From: PALSA-505 sp035308365
GTDB lineage: Bacteria > Actinomycetota > Actinomycetes > Streptosporangiales > Streptosporangiaceae
Reading direction: 5' to 3'
NCBI GenBank assembly: GCA_035308365.1
Contig: DATGGU010000085.1
Coordinates: forward strand, 1 to 33,563
Length of the DNA stretch: 33,563 nucleotides
The notes under the pieces are model-generated. The model did not search any database, was not told where the DNA came from, and was given only the letters and a program-made list of their open reading frames with translations. The stretch's first letter is position 1, and each line of letters begins with the position of its first letter. Both the position numbers and the translations under genes were made by a program. Below, one piece after another: positions 23,786-32,407 of the stretch.

Positions 23786-24219
23786 CCGGCCGGCAGCACC
23801 TCCAGGCCGTGGCGCGCCGCCACCGCCAGTACCGTGCCCATGTCCGGGGGCAGCGTGGTCACCTCGGCGTCCAGCTGCTGGAAGAACTCCCGCGCCGGAC
23901 CGGGCCCGGTGATGGTCAGGAACCGGCAGCCGGGGCTGCCGTTGCGGTAGGCGTGCACCTGGCCCGGCGGGATGCACGCGCACGCCCCGGCCTTGGCCTG
24001 GTGCCAGGCCTGGCCGTCGAAGACCTCCAGCGTCCCGTCGAGCACCACGTAGAACTCCTCCCAGGGGTGGCGGTGCGGCGGCGGCCCGACCTGCTCGGGC
24101 CCGGTGGTCTCGAAGATCTCGATGCTGAGCCCGTGCCCGGCCGGCGTCAGCGGGCGCAGCCGCTCGCCGAGGACGTTGAGCGGCTGGCTGCCGGCAGCGG
24201 TGGTGATGGTGAGAGTCAT
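23782..24219 (-). CDS. Cupin-domain protein
   Basis: The 145-residue single-domain cupin has motif 1 PPHRHPWEEFYVVLDGTLEV (two His and Glu metal ligands, about residues 47-66) and motif 2 GACACIPPGQVHAYRN (His, about 83-98). The metal site is therefore complete. Such small cupins act as metal-dependent enzymes or ligand sensors, and the substrate cannot be inferred. The start at 24219 has GGGGAGG upstream. It is the first gene of a cupin-tetR operon. Confidence 0.85.
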   Translation of the reverse strand: MTLTITTAAGSQPLNVLGERLRPLTPAGHGLSIEIFETTGPEQVGPPPHRHPWEEFYVVLDGTLEVFDGQAWHQAKAGACACIPPGQVHAYRNGSPGCRFLTITGPGPAREFFQQLDAEVTTLPPDMGTVLAVAARHGLEVLPAG

Positions 24220-24244
24220 GGCATCCTCCCCGTTCCCATATTCG

Positions 24245-24277
24245 TTTCATCATGATGCAATGAAATAGTGGTGTCAA
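24245..24277 (-). promoter_or_regulatory. Promoter and candidate TetR operator of the cupin-tetR operon
   Basis: On the minus strand TTGACA (24277-24272) is followed after exactly 17 bp by CATGAT (24254-24249), a good sigma-70-like promoter 30 bp upstream of the cupin start. An inverted repeat TTTCAT-N9-ATGAAA (24245-24265) covers the -10 region. A repressor bound there would block RNA polymerase. This site is AT-rich against a GC-rich background. Confidence 0.65.
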
Positions 24278-24611
24278 GCCCCCGCGGCACAAGCCGGCAC
24301 CTCAGTGATCAGCCCGTGTGTGGCCAGTTCCGGATCACGCTGAAATGCTCAGCAACGCCGCGGTCGTCATGTCACCGGCCCGGTGGGCGCGCGGCACGGC
24401 TGCGCGTGATCCTCGCGACACGCCGTATGTCCTGCGGCCGACATCGCCGGCCAGATGGCCGGGCTGATGAGTGTGCTGAGCTGCAGGCTGGAGCTGACCG
24501 CGGGGCAGGCGGCCGATCCGGGGGACCGGCGGGCGTGTGCGCACGCTGTCCGTCAAGCCAGGCAGATTCGTGCCCTGCTCGCGCCGGGTGGGCGATGACA
24601 GCGGCTCACAG

Positions 24612-25392
24612 CAAGGTGGATGGCGAGCACCGCAGCCACGGCTACCGCGCGGTCACCGTGGGTGGCCTGGAGGTCGGCTCGATCGACGGGTCACTGATCC
24701 GGGTGCCGGACACCCCGGCGAACCGGCAGGCGTTCGGGTCGGCGGGCACCGCCGATGACTCCTCGCCGTACCCGCAACTGCGCGAGCTGCGGATCTGCGC
24801 CGCCTCCACCCGCGCCACCCTCGGCGTGACTACCGGACCTGCCGGGGCCGGCGCCGCCCGGGACAAGGGCGAGGCCGAGCAGGTGCTGCTGGACAAGGCG
24901 CTGAAGGACCACCGGCAGGTATTCACTCCCTGGCGGCTGTGGGCCATGGATCGCAATTTCCCCGGCGTGCCCCGGATCAAGACCCTGCTGGAGACTGGCA
25001 CCCACGTGCTGATCCGGATCCGGGACGGCATCACGCTGCGCCGGGCCGGGGACTTCCTGCCCGACGGCTCCTATCTGGCCGAGATCTCCGGCGGCGGGAT
25101 CACCCTGACCATCCGCGTCATCGAGTACACCATCACCGTGGCCGGCCGCGACGCCCCCGAGCTGTTCTGCCTGATCACCGACCTGCACGACCACGAGGCC
25201 TACCCGGCGCAGACCCTGGCCAGGGCCTACCACTGGCGGTGGACTGGCTCGGAAACCTGCCTCAAAGAGGCCAAGTCCGCCATCACCGGCGCCGGGCCGT
25301 CCACCGGGCCGATGCTCCGCTCACAGTCGCCGGACCTGATCGCCCAGGAGCACGCCGCCTGGGTCACCGCCGTCGAACTGGCCCGCGCTGCC
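24612..25392 (+). pseudogene. IS4-family transposase, truncated at both ends
   Basis: The frame encodes the catalytic part of an IS4-type DDE transposase. It contains GSIDGSLIRVPDTPANRQAF (first Asp), RLWAMDRNFPGVPRI (second Asp), and YHWRWTGSETCLKEAKSAI (Glu of the YREK-like box), ending PMLRSQSPDLIAQEHAAWVT. The N-terminal domain before about 24612 is missing or out of frame. The C-terminus stops at a sharp junction near 25385-25392, where minus-strand DUF4032-like sequence begins. All three catalytic acids remain, but the protein should be inactive. Confidence 0.8.
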
Positions 25393-25495
25393 GGATCTCG
25401 ATCAGCCGCTCGTCCGTCCAGTCATCCAGCGGCACGGCCCAGGGCAGTGTGAGCAGCCCCGACGCGGACTGCGGGGGCGGGGCCGAAGACGAACT
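25385..25495 (-). pseudogene. DUF4032-like protein, N-terminal remnant
   Basis: The minus strand reads SASGLLTLPWAVPLDDWTDE then RLIEIRQRG. This is the N-terminus I recognise from actinobacterial DUF4032 (kinase-like) proteins (LPWAVPLEEW...ER L). The rest of the gene is replaced by the IS4 fragment, and an in-frame TGA (25496-25498) lies just upstream without a start codon. The insertion or an associated deletion therefore destroyed the gene. Confidence 0.5.
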
Positions 25496-25755
25496 TCACC
25501 GGATCGCGTCCTCCCGCTCCACGTCTGTGGGCGCGGCACGCTGGCCGCGCCCTGGTTGCGTTCACCACGATACATACTTGTTATCCATTTCGGAAAAGTA
25601 TATGAGAGTCCCCGGCCTCGATCGCCGACAGGGCCGACGGTGCGCGCCCTATCGTCGCCCGTGATCACCTGGTATGGATGGATGAGCACGAGAGCAAGCG
25701 TGGAAGCCCTGCGAGTCATGCTCAGTCCCGTCCCGCCGCCGTATCGAGGTATCTC
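25496..25755. other. Intergenic region before the MetE-like gene
   Basis: No gene is supported. An AT-rich pocket at about 25560-25605 (TACTTGTTATCC ... AAAAGTATATGAG) stands out and is the likely promoter region of the plus-strand gene starting at 25756. No defined -35/-10 pair could be fixed. Confidence 0.35.
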
Positions 25756-26952
25756 ATGAGCCGACCGGCTGATCCGTCTGCGCTGGTGTTCACCACGTCC
25801 ATCGGCAGCCTGCCCCGCCCCCCGGCGCTGCTCGCACTGCTAGCGGCCCGGGAGAGCGGGCAGCCCGTGGACGACAGCCAGTTCGCCGAGACCGAGCGCG
25901 CGGCCGTGTTCGAGGTGGCCGAGCGACAGGAGAAGCTGGGGATCGACATCCCCTCCAGCGGCGAGATGGGACGACCGGGCTTCTTCCACTACATCAAAGA
26001 CCGTTTCACCGGCTTCGCCGGACCGGATTCCGGATGGATGGCCCGCGACCTTGCCGCCCACCTAGACCTGGGCGGCAACCTCTACGCGCAGACCCAGGTG
26101 CCGATGGTCCATCCTGCCTGCACGGGCGATGTCACCGTGGCCGACCCCGAAGCTGTCCACCGCGACATCGACCTCTTCCGGCAGGCATTGCGGGCATGCG
26201 GTCATGCTGGTGCCGCTGTCATGACCGCACCGGGTCCCGGCGTCGTGGTCATGAACATCCAGAGTCTGCACTATGAGGACGATGCAACATTCATGTCGGC
26301 AGTCGGCCGAGCCCTGGCGCATGAGTATCGTGCCACGGTCGAGGCCGGTTTCATCTTGCAGGTGGACTGCCCTGACCTGTTCCTGGCCCGCAATGTGGCG
26401 CTGCCGGGCTCCCCGTACGGCGCCCCCCGCTACCGCACTCCCGGACAGTATTTCGAGCACGTCGACCTGAGCGTGGCGACGCTCACCGAGGCCCTGGCCG
26501 GCCTGCCCGCCGACCGGGTCCGGGTCCACGCCTGCAACGGGAACCATCCCAGCACCCACGAGTTCGACGTGCACGCCGGGGAGATCCTGGATCGGCTCCT
26601 GACGCTGCCAGTCTCAGCATTGTGCCTGGAGAATGCCAATCCGCAGCACGCTCTGGACCACGAGCCCGTCTTCACGATGCTGGCCGAGGGACGATGGCCA
26701 TCCGGCCGTACCGTCATCCCTGGGATCATCGACACCAAGAGCCCGGTGCTGGAGCCCCTGGAACTGCTGGACCGTCGCGCCGGGTCATGGCTTCAGCACG
26801 CCACATGGCACCCCCTCGGCCTGTCCGCCGATTGCGGCCTGAGCACCTATGCGGGCTACCCGCACCTGGCACCGTCGGTAGCGTGGAGCAAGCTGCGGCG
26901 CCTGGCGGAAATCGGCCGCGCCATCAAGGCCAGGTCCCGGCCTGGAGGATAG
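25756..26952 (+). CDS. MetE C-terminal-like zinc methyltransferase (cobalamin-independent methionine synthase family)
   Basis: The 398-residue protein matches the catalytic barrel of cobalamin-independent methionine synthase and lacks the N-terminal half. It begins TTSIGSLPRPPALLALLAAR, typical of the family. The zinc ligands are all visible in order: His258 and Cys260 (RVHACNGNHP), Glu292 (LCLENANPQ) and Cys360 (SADCGLSTYAGYP). It should transfer an alkyl or methyl group to a thiol. Short relatives include core-type methionine synthases and epoxyalkane:coenzyme M transferases, so substrate assignment is open. The ATG at 25756 has GAGGT 6 bp upstream. It is surrounded by mobile debris but is itself intact. 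Confidence 0.85.
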   Translation: MSRPADPSALVFTTSIGSLPRPPALLALLAARESGQPVDDSQFAETERAAVFEVAERQEKLGIDIPSSGEMGRPGFFHYIKDRFTGFAGPDSGWMARDLAAHLDLGGNLYAQTQVPMVHPACTGDVTVADPEAVHRDIDLFRQALRACGHAGAAVMTAPGPGVVVMNIQSLHYEDDATFMSAVGRALAHEYRATVEAGFILQVDCPDLFLARNVALPGSPYGAPRYRTPGQYFEHVDLSVATLTEALAGLPADRVRVHACNGNHPSTHEFDVHAGEILDRLLTLPVSALCLENANPQHALDHEPVFTMLAEGRWPSGRTVIPGIIDTKSPVLEPLELLDRRAGSWLQHATWHPLGLSADCGLSTYAGYPHLAPSVAWSKLRRLAEIGRAIKARSRPGG

Positions 26953-27035
26953 CCATCTGCGGACTGAACGGTGACGGCAACGCCTTCCCTGTCGCCTGGA
27001 AGCGCAACACCTGACCGCCGGCCGTCCCGGGGCCT

Positions 27036-28100
27036 TCACCAGGCGGTCACGATGCGGCGCATCGCCACGATGCTGGAGGCCCATTGCGAGAGCGGGCTCA
27101 ACTGGACGTTCTGGCCGGTCTGCGGGGCCTGGATGACAAGCCCACTGCCGACGTACATACCGACGTGACCGGGGTTGGCTGGGGTGCCGTCCGCGCCGGG
27201 CAGGAACAGCAGGTCGCCTGGCCGCAGGTCGCTGAGTGAGTAGACCGGGGTGCCGGTATCGACCTGCTGGAAGGTGGTGCGGGGCAGGGTGATGCCGGCG
27301 GCGTGGTAGGACTGCTGGACCAGTGAGGAGCAGTCGCAGTGCAGGGCCGGGTCCGGACTGTGGGCGTCGGTGCAGGTCCCGCCGTAGTAGTAGCTGGTGC
27401 CGAGCTGGGCGAACGCGAACCGGATCGCCAGGGCCACGGCAATGGGTGTGCCGGCGGGCACGTGGTACCCGGCTGGCGCGCCGCCCGCAGGTGTCCCGCT
27501 GGGCACGGCCACGGTGGCGCCGAGAAGCTGACAGGGACCATCGACGCCGGCCAGCGATCCGCTGGCCCGGGTGAAGGAGGCGACCAAGGTGGTGGCTTCG
27601 GCCTGCCACTTTGCGTAAGCACCGGGGAAAGCGCTGTGCTGCACGGCTTGGGCGGCGGCGGTGAGCGGCATCGTCTGCCAGCCGGGCACCTGGGCCAGAG
27701 CGAGATAGAAGGACCGGGATGCGGTGACCGGGTCCATGATCTGGGCCGCCGTTCCCCACCCCTGGCCTGCTTCCTGCTGGAACAGGCCAAGGGAGGTACC
27801 GGTGCCGTAGGGCAGGTCCTGCAGGCCGGACTCCTGCAGGGCGGTGGCGATCGCGATGATCTCGGCCTGGGCGGGCAGGCCCAGGCCCAGACCGACCTGG
27901 TAGATGGTGTGGGCGTTGCCAATCTGGCCAGGACTGAGCGGCACACCCGCCGCGGAGGTGGTCACGATGCCCGGCGGCGGCGCGCACGCCGCCACGGTGG
28001 GCGCGGTCGCGCTGGTGGCTCCCACCGTCAGCGCGACCGCGGTGGTGAGCAGGCTCACGGCGGCCAGCGCCGCCAGCGTGATCTTGATGGTGGCCCGCAC
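27036..28100 (-). CDS. Secreted bifunctional wall hydrolase: lytic transglycosylase-like plus NlpC/P60
   Basis: The 354-residue protein starts at GTG 28100, 3 bp after the ATPase stop. It has a signal peptide (residues 1-38). A lysozyme/SLT-like domain has catalytic-type Glu90 in ATALQESGLQ and GLFQQ at 105-109. A C-terminal NlpC/P60 peptidase has Cys257 (DCSSLVQQ) and His312 (PGHVGMYVG), with a Gln in APQTG as likely third residue. It would cut both glycan and peptide bonds of peptidoglycan, the role of VirB1/TcpG-like enzymes that open the wall for a type IV secretion channel. Last gene of the operon entering from the right edge. Confidence 0.88.
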   Translation of the reverse strand: MRATIKITLAALAAVSLLTTAVALTVGATSATAPTVAACAPPPGIVTTSAAGVPLSPGQIGNAHTIYQVGLGLGLPAQAEIIAIATALQESGLQDLPYGTGTSLGLFQQEAGQGWGTAAQIMDPVTASRSFYLALAQVPGWQTMPLTAAAQAVQHSAFPGAYAKWQAEATTLVASFTRASGSLAGVDGPCQLLGATVAVPSGTPAGGAPAGYHVPAGTPIAVALAIRFAFAQLGTSYYYGGTCTDAHSPDPALHCDCSSLVQQSYHAAGITLPRTTFQQVDTGTPVYSLSDLRPGDLLFLPGADGTPANPGHVGMYVGSGLVIQAPQTGQNVQLSPLSQWASSIVAMRRIVTAW

Positions 28101-28103
28101 GGC

Positions 28104-29693
28104 TCACACCACCATTCGCTGGTTGGTCCAGAACAGCCGCTGCTCGGCCGGAGTGAGCACGAGGTGGACCACGTGTGAGCTGGCCCGGCCGATCTTCCAC
28201 AGTGCACGGCCGATCTGCGCGGCCGACCAGGAGCCGATGTGCGCGCACTCGGTGGCGGTCAGGCCGATCGCCTCACGGGTCATGTCCAGTGGCTGGGTGT
28301 CCTGGGCCAGGCACACCCGGATGTCGCAGGAGGAGATCAGGTTGCGGGCGATGGCGGCCGGTTCGCTGCCCGCGGCGCCGGCCGCTTCGAAGTCGGCGAG
28401 CCGGTGCGTGGCCAGCACCTGGATCGTGCCCTCGGCCCGGGACAGCCGCAGGTCGGAGTCGATCTTGCGGACCATGGCGGGCACCCGCATGGAGCGCCAC
28501 AGCTCGTCGCGGATGATCATCCGCACCGGCCCGCCGGGGATGTCGATCGCGGCCTGGCCCCAGGAGGAGACGCAGGCCAGTGTCATGGCCAGCGTGCCGT
28601 CGTCGCGGTTGTGCAGGCGGGACACATCGACCGTCTGGATGGGCGCGGCAAAGTCGGGGTGGACCGTAGTGGGGCCGTCGAACAGGCCGGACAGCGAGCC
28701 GGTGACCATGGTGCCCAGCGCATCGGTGACCGGCCGGACCATCTCCCGCAACTCGTCCACGCCGGGACGGACCCGCAGTTCGGTGGCCATTTCCGGGGTG
28801 GGATCGCGCAGTAGCTGCCACACCTGTGCGATCGTGGGGTCGGCCAGCACGGTGGTGGCACGGGCCTCGCCCGAGACGTGCCGGATGGCCAGCGACAGCG
28901 CCGCCTCCCCGGTAGGTTCAAGCGGGCGGCCCAGGCGCATCGTCACCAGCGTGGACAGCAGAGTGAGGCGCCTGCGATGGATCTCGGCCAGCCGCTGCCG
29001 CAGCCCCTCGGCGTCACGCGGCAGCTCATCGCCGAGCGGGCCGGCGTCCAGCGGGTTGAGCCTGGCAGCCAGACCCGGGCCCAGTTCCACCGGGGTGACA
29101 CCGAGCGCGCGGGCCAGCGGCGCATATTCGTTCTTGATGTCGCCGACCACGAAGACCCGCACGCCATAGGCCATCAGCCGCAGCGCCAGTGCCTTGATGG
29201 TGGCCGACTTGCCTGCCCCGGGAAGGCCGGTGACGAGCAGGTTGGGGTTGGTGATCAGGCCCAGCCGCAGCCACTCGACCGGGTGGCAGGCGAACGCGGC
29301 ACCGCTCAGGCAGTCCACGCCGACATAGGCACCGGCCTGCGGCAGGCGGGCACCGTGCAGCCACGGGTACAGGCCCTGTACCTGGCTGGTCGAACCACGG
29401 AACACCCGGGGTGGTGGTGGCTGCGGCGCACGGCCCGCGCCCCGCCGCGCCCAGCCGCGTCCCGGCGGAACCGGATCAGGCCGGCCCCGTCTTTGTGTGC
29501 CGGGACCTGGCCGGTCACACAAGGGCGGGTCGTCGCCCGGCCGGGCGGGCCCGGCTCCGGGCGGGGACGGCTCCGCCGTTCCTGGAACGGGAGCGCAGTC
29601 AAGCTCTGCGATCCCGGGGCGCACCAGGTCGGCAAGGGCCGAGGCCGGGAGTTCCTGAGTCGCGGTCTGCCTGCGGTTGGCGATGCCGAACAT
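28104..29693 (-). CDS. VirB4/TraC-like conjugation ATPase
   Basis: The 529-residue protein has a Pro/Arg-rich, probably disordered N-terminus (residues 35-95). The conserved ATPase follows: STSQVQGLYPWLHGARLPQA, Walker A GLPGAGKS (156-163), GDIKNEYAPLARALG, and Walker B-like VRMIIRDELW. The C-terminal part is ATHRLADFEA ... LISSCDIRVCLAQDTQPLDM, ending LFWTNQRM. This is the actinobacterial VirB4-type ATP/GTP-binding protein found next to SCO6880-family genes; it would energise a type IV secretion/conjugation complex. ATG 29693 is 6 bp after the upstream stop with a weak ribosome-binding site, so coupling is likely. The low-complexity N-terminus is unusual compared with relatives I recall, where GTTGQVAGLYPF comes sooner. 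Confidence 0.85.
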   Translation of the reverse strand: MFGIANRRQTATQELPASALADLVRPGIAELDCAPVPGTAEPSPPGAGPARPGDDPPLCDRPGPGTQRRGRPDPVPPGRGWARRGAGRAPQPPPPRVFRGSTSQVQGLYPWLHGARLPQAGAYVGVDCLSGAAFACHPVEWLRLGLITNPNLLVTGLPGAGKSATIKALALRLMAYGVRVFVVGDIKNEYAPLARALGVTPVELGPGLAARLNPLDAGPLGDELPRDAEGLRQRLAEIHRRRLTLLSTLVTMRLGRPLEPTGEAALSLAIRHVSGEARATTVLADPTIAQVWQLLRDPTPEMATELRVRPGVDELREMVRPVTDALGTMVTGSLSGLFDGPTTVHPDFAAPIQTVDVSRLHNRDDGTLAMTLACVSSWGQAAIDIPGGPVRMIIRDELWRSMRVPAMVRKIDSDLRLSRAEGTIQVLATHRLADFEAAGAAGSEPAAIARNLISSCDIRVCLAQDTQPLDMTREAIGLTATECAHIGSWSAAQIGRALWKIGRASSHVVHLVLTPAEQRLFWTNQRMVV

Positions 29694-29699
29694 CTCAGC

Positions 29700-31238
29700 T
29701 CACCACCTGCGCCGGGGAAGCCCGAGCCCGGCCGGCAGAGCGGCGAGTGCGAAACCCACGTCCTGCGCGCCCCACATGCGGCGGATCTCGATCCGCGCGG
29801 CGGCGGCGTCCGCCTCCAGCGAGGTCATCGCATCGGCCAGCTCGCCAGGCTCGGTCACGGTCACCGAGATATAGCCGGTGAACCTGACCAGGCCGTGTCC
29901 GGCGGACCGGGCGGCGTCCTGAGCATCGGCGCGGCGCAGCGCGGCCCGCTCGTGCTCGGGCACCACCTGGCCGGTCCTCTGCCGCATCCGGATGGCCACG
30001 TCGCGCTGGGTCCGCTCGGTCAGCACCCGCCGCTCGGCGTCGCGTGGCGACAACGGCTGGAAGTACACCGACAGGGCTCGCCGGGCCGTCCCGTCGCCCA
30101 GCAGCGGGAACAGCGCGGTGGCATACACCTGCGAGCGCGGCCAGTCATAGACTACATAGGAGACGCTGACGGCGCTGTCGTGCTGGTAGGAGCCCCATGA
30201 GGCGTCGGCGGCCACCGGGCCGGCCAGGCCGGGATCCACCCCGGCAGCCAATCCCGGATACGGGCGGCCGCCCAGCAGCGCCGACTGCTGGGCGGCGCGG
30301 CGCTGCGCCAGCGGCTGGGCGCTGCCGGGGTCGAAGCCGGTGCGGATCACCTCGGCCAGTTCGCGGGGGGCCAGCCAGTCGCTGACCTCCAGCTCGGCGT
30401 CACTGATCGCGCCGGCCAGGGCCCGGACGTGCCGTACCAGGACCGCGCAGGCACCCGCCTCGCCGCCGCCGGCGGCCCTGATCCCGGCCGCGGCCCGGCG
30501 TTCGTCCATGGTGAAGGCCAGGTACGCCTCGCGGCGAACCGAGGTGGGCACGGCCATGGCCAGCAGCTCGGCGGTCACCACGGCGGCCTGCATCGGCGCG
30601 ACGGCGGCGAGGTGGTCGGCATGCCAGCGGCTCAGCTCTGCTCCGTCGTCGGGCACGGTGCGCTGCAGCGCCTGCACCCGGACAATCGGGTAGCCCTCCA
30701 CGCACAACCCGGCCAGCAGCCGTCCCCAGGCCGCCACCTGCGCGTCGTGCCTCGCGGCGTCGGCGAGCCCGATACCTGGGAAGCCGATCCGCGCCACTGC
30801 GGTCCAGGTCCGCTCATGCGGGTGGTGCAGCACGGCCATCACGGCGCCGCTGCCGGTCTCGGCTTCCAGGATGCGGACCGGCGCCAGCATCCCCGGCAGG
30901 TCCATTGGTGCCGGGCTCAGCGGGTCCCCAGCGGACCGCGGCGCGAACGCGCCGCTGCGGAACTGGCTGTGCCCGCGCAGTTTGAGCAGGCGGAAGGACA
31001 CGAAGGTCACCATCCATTCGTCGAGCGTGCGGCCCGCCACGCGCAGGCAGGACAGAGTGAGCAGGAGGACCGAGAGTGGCCAGGCCACAACCGCACCAGA
31101 CAGGTGCGCGGCGGCCAGCGGCGCTGCGGCGAGGAGCACCGCTGCCGCGACCACGGCGGTCCGCCGCCCGGTCAGACCGAACAGGAAGTTCACCCGTTCG
31201 TGCTGCCAGCCGTGATACGTGCGGTCGACCGGGGTCAT
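29700..31238 (-). CDS. SCO6880-family type IV secretion-associated protein
   Basis: The 512-residue protein begins MTPVDRTYHGWQHERVNFLFG with two membrane helices (about 28-68: TAVVAAAVLLAAAPLAAAHL and AWPLSVLLLTLSCLRVAG). A large cytoplasmic region follows with segments such as DEWMVTFVSFRLLKLRG, AVLHHPHERTWTAVARIGFP and VSDWLAPRELAEVIRTGFDP. This is the pattern of the SCO6880 family, which accompanies VirB4-like ATPases in actinobacteria. It is probably a membrane-anchored, catalytically inactive scaffold. A good ribosome-binding site (GGAGGGACGAC) precedes ATG 31238, which overlaps the upstream stop by 4 bp. Confidence 0.85.
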   Translation of the reverse strand: MTPVDRTYHGWQHERVNFLFGLTGRRTAVVAAAVLLAAAPLAAAHLSGAVVAWPLSVLLLTLSCLRVAGRTLDEWMVTFVSFRLLKLRGHSQFRSGAFAPRSAGDPLSPAPMDLPGMLAPVRILEAETGSGAVMAVLHHPHERTWTAVARIGFPGIGLADAARHDAQVAAWGRLLAGLCVEGYPIVRVQALQRTVPDDGAELSRWHADHLAAVAPMQAAVVTAELLAMAVPTSVRREAYLAFTMDERRAAAGIRAAGGGEAGACAVLVRHVRALAGAISDAELEVSDWLAPRELAEVIRTGFDPGSAQPLAQRRAAQQSALLGGRPYPGLAAGVDPGLAGPVAADASWGSYQHDSAVSVSYVVYDWPRSQVYATALFPLLGDGTARRALSVYFQPLSPRDAERRVLTERTQRDVAIRMRQRTGQVVPEHERAALRRADAQDAARSAGHGLVRFTGYISVTVTEPGELADAMTSLEADAAAARIEIRRMWGAQDVGFALAALPAGLGLPRRRW

Positions 31239-32407
31239 GTCGTCCCTCCGGACGTAGCCGCATCGTCCGCGATGGGTCCGGCGCCGCTGCGTTCGGGGGT
31301 CTTCGCATCCTCCTCATCAGCGATGAAGGCAAGCCGGAAGCCTTCCGCGCCCGCCGCCACGAGGCGGGAACCGGGGAGTCTGTTGCCCTGGGGCCACGGC
31401 CGCGGGCCATCGGCACCGCCGGGCAGCGCTGCCGATGTGCGCATACCGAACTCGTGCAGGGCGGATATGGTGCGGTTCTCGGCGACGCGGCTCAACTCGG
31501 CGGGATTCACTCCAGCGGGGGTCCCGCCGGTCACCCGGGAGCTGAGGCTGGTGCGGATACCGGCGAGGAAGCCGCCGCTCACATGCACCTCCATCACGGC
31601 GGACACCCGGGCCATGGCCGGCCAGGCGCAGGCGGCGATCAGCAGCACCACCATGCCGGACAGCAGCCGCTCCACCTGTCCGCTCGTCCCCGGCAGGCTC
31701 AGCCCGAGGGCCAGGATCAGCGCGACCATCGGTTTGAGCACGATGAGCTGCAGCGCGGTCCTGGTGAGCTTGCGCCACCATACAGCGGCGGCGCTGCCGA
31801 CCTGACCGGCCGCCGCCACCGGGGAGATGGCCACCAGCAGGGCCACCGCCGCGTTGCGGAGCAGCAGTTGCCCCCACAGCGCGACCGTCACCAAGATGCC
31901 GAGCAGGGCCAGAATGAACAGCAAGCTGGCCGAGACCCGGGGATTGAAGCTGATCAGGCCGGACAGTTTCGCCGAGAGCGCCTGTGGGGTGCCGAACGTC
32001 CTGGCGACGATCCAGCTCGTCAGGTCGTCGGAGGCACGCAGTGCCGTAGCCGCCACGCCGAGGGTGAGCGCGAACGCGAGCACCGCCTTGCCGATCCCGG
32101 CCAGCCCGTGGGCCATCGCCGACCCGTCGTGGGTGAGCACCGTCCTGATCACCTGGAACATGAGCAGCACCGCGGCGACCAGCCCGGCGATCACCAGGGA
32201 CAGGCCATAGGCCGACCGCACCCCGGGTGCCGACAGACTGAGCGGCGGGACGGACACCAGCGAGCTGGCGAACGAGGCGAGCAACTGCTGCGCGGCGTGT
32301 GCGAACGAGACGCAGATCGCGTCCCAGCCCTGGGTTGGCGAGGCAGGCTGTCCACCAGTGGGCGGGCCGAGGCACCCGGTGGGATCGGTCAGGAGGTTAC
32401 AGGCCAT
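31235..32407 (-). CDS. VirB6/TrbL-like polytopic channel protein
   Basis: The 390-residue membrane protein has an N-terminal extracytoplasmic-looking stretch with three cysteines, then six or seven hydrophobic helices between residues 40 and 290. These include YGLSLVIAGLVAAVLLMFQV, SASLLFILALLGILVTVALW and LLSGMVVLLIAACAWPAMAR. A hydrophilic C-terminal tail follows. The layout and operon position match TrbL/VirB6-type inner-membrane channel components. It overlaps the downstream SCO6880-type gene by 4 bp and the upstream gene by 11 bp. Confidence 0.75.
   Translation of the reverse strand: MACNLLTDPTGCLGPPTGGQPASPTQGWDAICVSFAHAAQQLLASFASSLVSVPPLSLSAPGVRSAYGLSLVIAGLVAAVLLMFQVIRTVLTHDGSAMAHGLAGIGKAVLAFALTLGVAATALRASDDLTSWIVARTFGTPQALSAKLSGLISFNPRVSASLLFILALLGILVTVALWGQLLLRNAAVALLVAISPVAAAGQVGSAAAVWWRKLTRTALQLIVLKPMVALILALGLSLPGTSGQVERLLSGMVVLLIAACAWPAMARVSAVMEVHVSGGFLAGIRTSLSSRVTGGTPAGVNPAELSRVAENRTISALHEFGMRTSAALPGGADGPRPWPQGNRLPGSRLVAAGAEGFRLAFIADEEDAKTPERSGAGPIADDAATSGGTT

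Noticed and set aside
25839..25844. GCTAGC inside the MetE-like gene
   Set aside because: Isolated within coding sequence with no matching neighbours; the same holds for GCTAGC at 33426-33431 in the VirB2-like gene and 21819-21824 at the end of the MMPL relic.
27323..30200. Long plus-strand ORFs opposite the secretion operon
   Set aside because: Arg/Pro/Ser-rich shadow frames; the minus-strand proteins have clear domains.
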